Assembly: GCA_948468495.1 (NCBI GenBank) | Contig: CAOKJI010000189.1 | Location: 1-5,132, forward strand | From: an uncultured Dorea sp. | Lineage (GTDB): Bacteria; Bacillota_A; Clostridia; Lachnospirales; Lachnospiraceae | Reading direction: 5' to 3' | Length of the DNA: 5,132 nt | In this document: piece by piece, positions 1 through 4,512 of the stretch | Layout: every line of letters starts with the position of its first letter | Position numbering within the stretch: the stretch's first letter is position 1 | Program-made: the position numbers and the translations under genes | The notes under the pieces: generated by a model | The model's database searches: none | The model's input: the letters and a program-made list of their open reading frames with translations, nothing else | What the model was told of the DNA's origin: nothing

Positions 1-395
1 TCCTTCACCTTCGCCTGCCTTCCTGTATCGAGACTCCCGTCTCCCAGTTCTCATCCATGACCACTCCGCTGGCTCTGTTCGTACTGGGAGGCACCCTGCG
101 TTTTTCCTCTATGAGAAGCAACCTGAAATACCTGATACCGGCGGTTTTCGCAAGACTGCTCCTGCTGCCGGCAATCGCTCTAGTCATAGCCCGCTCCCTC
201 TCTTTCGGAGCGCTGGAAACCTTTATCTATTTCACCATTTTCGCAACGCCCGCAGCCACCGCCTCCTATCCCATGGCGTCCAATATGGGAGGTGACGGCG
301 CTCTGGCCGGGGAAATGGTCGTACTAAGCACTTGTCTTTCCGTCATAACCATTTTCCTGTGGGTGTTCTTCATGAAAAGTCAGGGAATTATCTAA
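1..395 (+). CDS. AEC family transporter, C-terminal part (5' end outside window)
   Basis: This is the last ~130 residues of an auxin efflux carrier (AEC) family permease, an inner-membrane transporter for small organic acids or similar solutes; the substrate cannot be told from this fragment. The reading frame is open from base 3, so the Met at 57 is internal and the gene starts outside the window. Family hallmarks seen in order are SSMTTPLALFVLGG (a helix with the typical TPL..LVLGG pattern), a hydrophobic helix RLLLLPAIALVIA, a helix IYFTIFATPAATASYPMA matching the family's ATP/SP-containing helix, the conserved loop NMGGDGALAGEMVV, and a final helix before KSQGII. The C-terminus is intact at TAA 393-395. 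It converges on the ABC permease gene and their last 4 bases overlap (392-395). Family assignment is confident; substrate is unknown. Confidence 0.9.
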   Translation, partial: LHLRLPSCIETPVSQFSSMTTPLALFVLGGTLRFSSMRSNLKYLIPAVFARLLLLPAIALVIARSLSFGALETFIYFTIFATPAATASYPMASNMGGDGALAGEMVVLSTCLSVITIFLWVFFMKSQGII

Positions 396-402
396 AATTC
401 CC
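383..402. terminator. Hairpin over the convergent stop codons (weak terminator candidate)
   Basis: GGGAATT (383-389) and AATTCCC (396-402) form a perfect 7-bp stem with a 6-base loop that contains both convergent stop codons. It could stop transcription from both sides. Neither side has a clean U-tract: the minus side reads TGACTTTTC and the plus side GCTGCTTC. It may therefore be a weak or Rho-independent-like pause, or only a chance palindrome. Confidence 0.3.
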
Positions 403-1048
403 GCTGCTTCAGAACCCGCAGGGAAATAACCGCCGACAGCAGAAGAATGCAGATGCAGACGGCTCCAATCACGCAGACTATTATTCCCAGAGGCGCCTCT
501 TCCACCTTCTCAAACAGGTCCCCGGCCTTCCAGCCCATCCGCTTCGCAAGCGCCGCGCCTCCCATGACCAGCACAAAGCATGCCATAGAAACCGCCATCA
601 GCGCCATCCTGCCCTTTTCCGCTCCGAATTTGAGCTGAGCGGGAATGGTGAAGGAGAGAAAGAACACAGCCACAAGCAGCCCTGTCATGGCGGATATCAG
701 AAGATCCTCTGTCGACAGGCCGGTATTCCTTACCTTAAATACCGCCGCTGCGGCAGCCACCACGATCACAGCCGTTCCGCCGCCCATCAGAATGCCAAAG
801 GTATATTTCTCCGCCACATAGTCCTTCCTGCTCACCGGCAGCGTCATCAGGAAACTCATCCCATTGTGGTAATCATCATAGCTGATGGTACTAATCGTAA
901 ATACCGTATACATGATCGTGGCATAGCTCACCACAAACGTCGGATTCTTAGCTGAGAATAAAAAAGCGCCCACAATCACGACCGTTATCAAAAAAAACTG
1001 CTTCTGGCTCATAAATAATTTCCAATCCTTAATTAGCAACGCTTTCAT
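392..1048 (-). CDS. ABC-2 type transporter permease (ABC2_membrane_5-like)
   Basis: A 218-aa integral membrane protein, the likely permease partner of the ATPase encoded just upstream. It begins with the family's short cytosolic lead MKALLIKDWKLF, followed by about six membrane segments, roughly at residues 18-33, 37-56, 83-105, 114-136, 147-168 and 187-210. Between segments 2 and 3 lies the characteristic cytosolic stretch SYDDYHNGMSFLMTLPVSRKDYV (residues 56-78), typical of the ABC-2 permeases found next to YtrA-type GntR regulators. The length is normal for the family. The ATG overlaps the ATPase stop in an ATGA junction (1045-1048), implying translational coupling, and a GGGGGA-type ribosome binding site precedes it inside the ATPase gene. 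The substrate is unknown; known relatives are tied to cell-envelope stress or antimicrobial export, so that role is only inference here. Confidence 0.88.
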   Translation of the reverse strand: MKALLIKDWKLFMSQKQFFLITVVIVGAFLFSAKNPTFVVSYATIMYTVFTISTISYDDYHNGMSFLMTLPVSRKDYVAEKYTFGILMGGGTAVIVVAAAAAVFKVRNTGLSTEDLLISAMTGLLVAVFFLSFTIPAQLKFGAEKGRMALMAVSMACFVLVMGGAALAKRMGWKAGDLFEKVEEAPLGIIVCVIGAVCICILLLSAVISLRVLKQREF

Positions 1049-1893
1049 CTGTCCCGTCCCCCTTCTCTCATCAGAATCAGTTCATCAATCCCGCCATTTT
1101 CAACCACCACATCCGGATAGTTCTCCTGATAAAATCGTTTCTCGCCGGTCAGGCAGCGGTATCCGTAATCCTCCCTTTTCTCCGACAGCAGATAACGCTT
1201 ATCCAGCTTCTCATACTGCTCCAGCGTCACTTTCAGTATCCCATAGCTGCTGAGCAGGATATCCGTATCCTCATGGAGAACAATCTTCCCCTCGTCAATC
1301 AGGTAAATGTCGTCGCAGAAAGACTCCAAATCGGTAGAAATATGGGAGCTGATCAGAATCGACCTTCCCTCCTGCTCCATATATTCCCGAAGCATATCCA
1401 AAAGGAGCTCCCTGGTCACCACGTCCAGCCCCGCCGTAGGCTCGTCTAAGATCAGCAGCCTTGCCTGATGGGAAAGGGCCGCGGTAATCTGCAGCTTCTG
1501 CCGCATGCCGGTAGAAAAATCCTTCATCTGCTTATCCAGCGGAATCCTAAGTCTGCCGCATTTGTGTAAGAATCCCGCCTCATCAAAGGAATGGTACATA
1601 TTCCTTAATATCGGCACCAGATCCTGCACCTTCAGATATTCGCTGAAGCCCGCGTTCGATAAGACCACCCCCATCTGCTCCCTGTCAGCCTTCGTAAGCT
1701 TTGCAGCCGGTTTGCCAAAGACCCGCGCGCTGCCGCCGTCTATACCTATCAGCCCAAGAACGGCCTTAAACGTAGTACTCTTCCCGGCTCCGTTTCGCCC
1801 CACCAGTCCGGTAACGCACCCTTCCGGAACCGTAAGCGAACAATCCAGTGTAAAATTCTGATAGTTTTTCTTCACCTGCTCTAGTACAATCAT
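1045..1893 (-). CDS. ABC transporter ATP-binding protein (YtrB-like)
   Basis: A 282-aa cytosolic ATPase that should power the permease encoded downstream. Visible motifs are Walker A GRNGAGKST (residues 32-40, Lys38), an ABC signature variant FSTGMRQ (126-132) where most ABC proteins have LSGGQ, Walker B LLILDEP (146-152, Asp150 and catalytic Glu151), D-loop GLD (155-157) and switch His184 in SSH. The usual Q-loop glutamine is not seen: the equivalent stretch reads GVVLSNAGFSEYL (75-87), a form common in this subfamily. Residues beyond ~210 form a C-terminal extension past the nucleotide-binding fold. A GGAGG site (complement of 1902-1906) lies 8 bases before the ATG and within the end of the regulator gene, whose stop is only 3 bases upstream. 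This is the middle gene of a regulator-ATPase-permease operon. One ATPase and one permease suggest a complex of two of each. Confidence 0.93.
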   Translation of the reverse strand: MIVLEQVKKNYQNFTLDCSLTVPEGCVTGLVGRNGAGKSTTFKAVLGLIGIDGGSARVFGKPAAKLTKADREQMGVVLSNAGFSEYLKVQDLVPILRNMYHSFDEAGFLHKCGRLRIPLDKQMKDFSTGMRQKLQITAALSHQARLLILDEPTAGLDVVTRELLLDMLREYMEQEGRSILISSHISTDLESFCDDIYLIDEGKIVLHEDTDILLSSYGILKVTLEQYEKLDKRYLLSEKREDYGYRCLTGEKRFYQENYPDVVVENGGIDELILMREGGRDR

Positions 1894-1896
1894 CTT

Positions 1897-2268
1897 CTAA
1901 TCCTCCAAAACAATCATAAATACCTCTGTAATCTCCTGATTACTCATCCCTAAGCTTCTGCCCTTCCGGATGGCCGCCTCAAAATCAGCTTCCACCTCCT
2001 TGCGCTTCTCCTCCATCATCAACTCCTGACTTGCGCATGTCACAAAGCTGCCCTTGCCATGTACCGTAATGATAAATCCTTCTTCCTCCAGAGCGTCATA
2101 GGACTTCTTCACCGTCAGCGCGCTGACCTTCAAATCCTTCGCCAGACTGCGGACAGAGGGAAGCATCTCTTCCTCCTTCAATTCTCCCTTCATAATCGCC
2201 GCCTTAAACTGTGCTACAATCTGCTCATAAATCGGCTGCATGGAAGAATTGTTAATAATTATCTTCAT
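1897..2268 (-). CDS. GntR family transcriptional regulator, YtrA subfamily
   Basis: A 123-aa DNA-binding regulator and the first gene of the ABC operon, so probably an autoregulated repressor of it. Residues ~10-77 form the GntR winged helix-turn-helix: QPIYEQIVAQFKAAI, then LPSVRSLAKDLKVSALTVKKSYDALEEEGFI containing the recognition helix, then the wing VHGKGSFV. The remaining ~45 residues (82-122) hold only two charged helices and no ligand-binding FCD or UTRA domain. That short tail defines the YtrA subfamily, where it serves for dimerisation. The start is set by an AAAGGGTG ribosome binding site 5 bases before the ATG. The promoter upstream overlaps a box array that fits a GntR operator. 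The effector is unknown; in related systems induction is by cell-wall-active compounds. Confidence 0.93.
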   Translation of the reverse strand: MKIIINNSSMQPIYEQIVAQFKAAIMKGELKEEEMLPSVRSLAKDLKVSALTVKKSYDALEEEGFIITVHGKGSFVTCASQELMMEEKRKEVEADFEAAIRKGRSLGMSNQEITEVFMIVLED

Positions 2269-2287
2269 TTCATCACCCTTTCGATAT

Positions 2288-2336
2288 AAACAGTATATAA
2301 CAGTATTTAACTGTTGTCAACTGTTTTATACTGTTT
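2288..2336. promoter_or_regulatory. Phased CAGT/CTGT operator array for the GntR regulator
   Basis: Five tetranucleotide boxes recur at exactly 10-bp steps: CAGT at 2291 and 2301, CTGT at 2311, 2321 and 2331. AACAGT (2299-2304) and ACTGTT (2310-2315) form a palindrome with 5 bases between; AACAGT (2289-2294) and ACTGTT (2320-2325) form a second around the same centre, 2307. The outermost 10-base arms AAACAGTATA (2288-2297) and TATACTGTTT (2327-2336) are also perfect inverted repeats. The inner site fits the known GntR pattern GT-Nx-AC with x=5. The array covers the -35, spacer and -10, which suggests autorepression. Confidence 0.75.
2292..2320 (-). promoter_or_regulatory. Sigma-A type promoter of the GntR-ABC operon
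   Basis: On the minus strand a perfect -35 box TTGACA (complement of 2315-2320) is followed after exactly 17 bases by TATACT (complement of 2292-2297), one mismatch from consensus. Transcription should start near 2285, giving a very short leader of about 17 bases before the regulator ATG at 2268. A palindrome fills the 17-base spacer, so a bound repressor would block RNA polymerase directly. Confidence 0.85.
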
Positions 2337-2351
2337 GTTTTAAACATAAGC

Positions 2352-2390
2352 AACAGTTTGTAGGCCGGAGCGGGCGACGGGTAAACTGTT
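2352..2390. repeat. Distal inverted repeat of the operator box
   Basis: AACAGTTT (2352-2359) and AAACTGTT (2383-2390) are perfect 8-base inverted arms separated by 23 bases of GC-rich sequence. They contain the same AACAGT/ACTGTT word as the operator array next to the promoter but lie upstream of it and out of its 10-bp phase. They could be auxiliary repressor sites or the remains of an older array. The rest of 2337-2427 shows no gene or RNA that I recognise. Confidence 0.45.
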
Positions 2391-2427
2391 ATCAACATAA
2401 AGAATACGCATCTGGAATATATGGCGG

Positions 2428-2467
2428 AAAAAACTCCGGGTTCATCTTATCTCGATAAACCCGGAGT
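2428..2467 (-). terminator. Intrinsic terminator after the AAA-ATPase gene
   Basis: A perfect 10-bp stem is formed by ACTCCGGGTT (2433-2442) and AACCCGGAGT (2458-2467). After one mismatch the stem can extend by 3 bp (ATC 2444-2446 with GAT 2454-2456), leaving a 7-base loop. On the minus strand the stem is followed by six U (complement of 2428-2433). It starts 25 bases beyond the ATPase stop codon and should end that transcript before the GntR operon promoter. The plus side is T-rich but interrupted. Confidence 0.88.
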
Positions 2468-2492
2468 ACTTCCTTTTCCATCTTTACTTTTT

Positions 2493-4118
2493 TTACATGG
2501 CTCCCCGCAGCACTTCTATCCTGCAGTCATGTACCTTCGTTTTTTTATAATAGGCAATTCCTACTCCCAGCACCCTGCCCGTATACTTAGACTGTTCCCC
2601 AAGCTTTCCTTCAAATTTCAGGACATACTTTTTGTCTATAATCTGCCGGATTGCTTCATCGGCCGTATCATCCACCTTCAACTCCAAAATAATACCGTCT
2701 GCATTCGGGTCAGTCTCAGGATAAAAAATAAAATCTACGAACCCGGTTCCTGCCTTGTCTTCTCTTTCTACCCGGTAAGAATCACGAGCCGCAAGATAAA
2801 TCAGACTGATTAACGCAGTCAAATCTGCCTCGTTATTGTAACTCAGCATGGGAATCTCCGTATTATGGGCAAATTCTAATATACGAAGCATCGTCTCCGT
2901 ATCGCCCTCCAAGGTTGCCCGCAGCATTTTTTCCGATTCTTTTGCAAGCTGATACACATACCCAAGGGAAGGTTCAGCCTGCAATATTTCATCAAACCTC
3001 TCCATCAGTTCCCGATTAGGAATGCGGACACATCCTTTTTCATAACTTAAAAAGCCATACACAGTCATTGCAGAAAATATCTCATTCTTCGTATTAAGAT
3101 TCATGGCTGTTGCAGCATATTCCCGGATATTTGCCCGTACGGGAATTCCAGACACCATGCGGACCAAATCATCGCGCACCGCATCCGTATTATGGTTAAT
3201 ATAATAGTAAATTTCATCATACGGTCCTGAACTTGTCCAATAGTTCCCCAGATTATTATTGGTCAGCGCCGCAACAATTGACCGCGGATTGTAAATGTGT
3301 TCCCCGGATTTTGCAGAATAACCGTCATACCATATTTTCAAATCATCCCGGGTAAACCTTGGATTTTTCTGGCTGGCCAGAAACCTGTCATAAAGCACGT
3401 CGACTTCCGACTCCATAAACCCAAATGCATTGCCGAACATTTCCTCAGACGCCATGGTATATTCCAGAAACATGTTAAGCTCAGAACCGCTGGAATACTT
3501 GGCAATCGGAAGAATACCAGTCATATAGGCAAGTTCCACATACGGCTGATCCTTCAGCAGATTACTCAGAAAATCAATGTACTCCATCTTGTCCTTCCCG
3601 GTCACAAAATGTCTGTGGAAAATAAAATCCCATTCGTCCAAAACAAAGATAAAACGAGTCTCCGGTTCCGCCTGATAAACAGCCTTCAGAGCATCCCATA
3701 CTGCGTCTTCCGGACTAACCCTGACCTGCGGAAACAACCCTGTGATATCCTCGAGCAGTTTTTGTTCAATGCGGCTGATATACTGCTCAAAACTACCGCA
3801 CCGCCTTGGAAGCTGATTGAAGGAAATCAATATTACAGAATGCCTGTTAAGATGTTCTGAATAAAAGGGCGACCCTGCAATATCCAGATTCCCAAAAATA
3901 TCTCCTGAATCACAGCCTCTGGAAAAAAAAGCGGCAATCATATTCGCCATAATTGATTTTCCAAAACGCCGGGGTCTTGTGAGACAGATATAATTCTCTG
4001 TAGTTCCTATTCTTGGGATAATTTCATTAAGTATCCCGGATTTATCAACAAAATACGGACTATTGTAAACCTTTGTATATGCGATAACCGCATCGGTACT
4101 GTTCAGATAATTTCCCAT
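2493..4118 (-). CDS. AAA-ATPase_like protein with C-terminal PD-(D/E)XK nuclease-like domain
   Basis: A 541-aa soluble protein of the AAA-ATPase_like (PF09820) plus PDDEXK_9 (PF08011) type, widespread and often multicopy in gut Firmicutes and Bacteroidetes, with no established function. Motifs in order: YFVDKSGIL (22-30); a family-typical Walker A variant TRPRRFGKS (47-55, Lys54); Walker B FVLDEWD (158-164); TGILPIAKYSSGSELNMFLEYTM (200-222); WYDGY (263-267) before YNPRSI. The C-terminal nuclease-like core reads GFVDFIFYP (Asp462) then IILELKV (Glu479, Lys481), so the D...ExK triad is intact. The frame opens at a TTG (4145), but I choose the ATG at 4118 because AAAGGGTGA sits 8 bases before it and the family-like N-terminus starts there. 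Sampled 60-base stretches are about 35-47% GC against 60-65% in stretches of the ABC operon, which may indicate separate ancestry. DNA or nucleotide-linked activity is inferred. Confidence 0.9.
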   Translation of the reverse strand: MGNYLNSTDAVIAYTKVYNSPYFVDKSGILNEIIPRIGTTENYICLTRPRRFGKSIMANMIAAFFSRGCDSGDIFGNLDIAGSPFYSEHLNRHSVILISFNQLPRRCGSFEQYISRIEQKLLEDITGLFPQVRVSPEDAVWDALKAVYQAEPETRFIFVLDEWDFIFHRHFVTGKDKMEYIDFLSNLLKDQPYVELAYMTGILPIAKYSSGSELNMFLEYTMASEEMFGNAFGFMESEVDVLYDRFLASQKNPRFTRDDLKIWYDGYSAKSGEHIYNPRSIVAALTNNNLGNYWTSSGPYDEIYYYINHNTDAVRDDLVRMVSGIPVRANIREYAATAMNLNTKNEIFSAMTVYGFLSYEKGCVRIPNRELMERFDEILQAEPSLGYVYQLAKESEKMLRATLEGDTETMLRILEFAHNTEIPMLSYNNEADLTALISLIYLAARDSYRVEREDKAGTGFVDFIFYPETDPNADGIILELKVDDTADEAIRQIIDKKYVLKFEGKLGEQSKYTGRVLGVGIAYYKKTKVHDCRIEVLRGAM

Positions 4119-4204
4119 GGCCCTGTCACCCTTTCCAGCAGACAAATGATTTCGACACTTTCAATTTTATCATACAGCGCCGCCGATTCAAAGGCAATAT
4201 ACAT
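4103..4204 (-). CDS. Possible 33-aa ORF overlapping two genes (uncertain)
   Basis: An ATG overlaps the stop of the 70-aa gene in a TAATG junction and opens a 33-codon frame (begins MYIAFESAALYDKIE, ends GPWEII) that runs 16 bases into the ATPase gene in another frame, ending at TGA 4103-4105. The junction would suit re-initiating ribosomes, and such a leader could couple translation to the ATPase, whose ribosome binding site lies inside it. Against it: no good ribosome binding site, overlap with a candidate promoter, and a related stretch at 4457-4495 that differs without third-position bias and soon meets a stop. I do not recognise the product; it may well be non-coding. Confidence 0.2.
   Translation of the reverse strand: MYIAFESAALYDKIESVEIICLLERVTGPWEII
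4126..4134 (-). promoter_or_regulatory. Ribosome binding site deciding the AAA-ATPase start
   Basis: The minus strand reads AAAGGGTGA here, with its GGGTG 8 bases before ATG 4118. The same AAAGGGTGA word precedes the GntR start. It lies downstream of the TTG at 4145, which has only a weak site, so the ATG at 4118 is preferred. Confidence 0.7.
4141..4192 (-). repeat. Promoter-like element, copy B (before the ATPase gene)
   Basis: Read on the minus strand, this matches copy A (4444-4495) in 30 of the first 39 columns and 38 of 52 without gaps. Shared words are TTTGAA, GCGGCGC, TATG, TAAAATT and ATC(T/A)TTT(A/G)TC. It covers the candidate -35 and -10 of the ATPase gene and ends about 25 bases before its ATG. 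Confidence 0.5.
4164..4191 (-). promoter_or_regulatory. Candidate promoter for the AAA-ATPase gene
   Basis: TTGAAT (complement of 4186-4191), a 16-base GC-rich spacer and TAAAAT (complement of 4164-4169) resemble a sigma-A promoter with 4/6 and 5/6 matches. Initiation near 4157 would give a leader of ~40 bases to ATG 4118. The element has a diverged second copy before the 70-aa gene in the same arrangement, which supports a regulatory role. Confidence 0.45.
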
Positions 4205-4416
4205 TAATCTATCTCATCCTGCTCCGTCTCTTCCACCATGCAGTCCCCGTTATAACAGCCTATCATAACACGCTTTTTCGGGCTGAATATCATCCCTGCT
4301 AAAACTCCGGCAAGCACGCACACCAAAAGCTCCAGAAACAGAACTTTCCTGTTAACCACAGTCTCCGTATCAAGACTGTCCCAGAATTCCTGCATTTTCT
4401 CCACTATAATTCCCAT
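4204..4416 (-). CDS. Small single-span membrane protein, 70 aa, function unknown
   Basis: I do not recognise a named family. The protein has a charged N-terminal helix MGIIVEKMQEFWDSLDTETVVNRK (1-24), one hydrophobic membrane segment LFLELLVCVLAGVLAGMIF (~26-44), a basic SPKKR patch (46-50), then IGCYNGDCMVEE and an acidic tail EETEQDEID. Cys54 and Cys59 are close enough to bind a metal or form a disulfide, but nothing proves either. The frame extends upstream to a TTG at 4494 with another ATG at 4476; I choose the ATG at 4416 because AAGGAAGG lies exactly 7 bases before it, while the ATG at 4422 is only one base away. It sits 96 bases after the MATE gene and 85 before the ATPase gene with no terminator between, so partial co-transcription is possible. 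Similar short proteins occur in Lachnospiraceae from memory, unchecked. Confidence 0.7.
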   Translation of the reverse strand: MGIIVEKMQEFWDSLDTETVVNRKVLFLELLVCVLAGVLAGMIFSPKKRVMIGCYNGDCMVEETEQDEID

Positions 4417-4423
4417 TTTCATA

Positions 4424-4431
4424 CCTTCCTT
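4424..4431 (-). promoter_or_regulatory. Ribosome binding site deciding the 70-aa gene start
   Basis: AAGGAAGG on the minus strand ends 7 bases before ATG 4416, close to ideal, and only one base before the in-frame ATG 4422. It therefore argues for the 70-residue product over the longer readings from 4476 or the TTG at 4494. Confidence 0.7.
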
Positions 4432-4443
4432 TCCCGTTTCATT

Positions 4444-4495
4444 GATAAAAGATAATGCTATTTTTAATTTTAACATATTGCGCCGCTGTTTCAAA
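4444..4495 (-). repeat. Promoter-like element, copy A (before the 70-aa gene)
   Basis: This is the second member of the pair with 4141-4192. The two have the same order of parts: TTGAA(A/T), GC-rich spacer with GCGGCGC, TAAAAT, then a purine-rich ribosome binding site and ATG. The -10 end lies 51 bases before the ATG here and 46 in copy B. Confidence 0.5.
4467..4494 (-). promoter_or_regulatory. Candidate promoter for the 70-aa gene
   Basis: TTGAAA (complement of 4489-4494), a 16-base spacer and TAAAAT (complement of 4467-4472) match the sigma-A consensus at 5/6 in each box. Initiation near 4460 would leave ~44 bases before ATG 4416. The TTG that opens the longest reading of the small gene is the first half of this -35 box, another reason not to start translation there. 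Confidence 0.5.
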
Positions 4496-4512
4496 GATTA
4501 TATTTATTTCTA

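Noticed and set aside
332..955. Long plus-strand open frame of 207 codons
   Set aside because: It lies antisense to the ABC permease gene; its product is rich in His, Arg and Gln with no domain-like pattern, as expected from the complement of a membrane protein gene.
2288..2336. CRISPR-like or tandem repeat array
   Set aside because: The unit is only four to six bases with inverted as well as direct copies and no spacers; position over a promoter explains it as an operator.
2337..2427. Possible small RNA or riboswitch upstream of the GntR operon
   Set aside because: It lies upstream of the promoter, so it is not in the operon leader, and no stable structure or promoter of its own is convincing.
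2240..2458. Plus-strand frame of 72 codons through the operator region
   Set aside because: It runs across the operator array and into the terminator, with low-complexity content and no ribosome binding site; the DNA is better explained as regulatory sequence.
2421..2813. Plus-strand frame of 130 codons starting at the terminator
   Set aside because: It begins in the terminator hairpin, has no ribosome binding site and runs antisense through the nuclease-like domain.
3297..3860. Plus-strand open frame of 187 codons inside the ATPase gene
   Set aside because: It is the shadow of a well-supported minus-strand gene with clear Walker and PD-(D/E)XK motifs, and its own product shows no recognisable family features.
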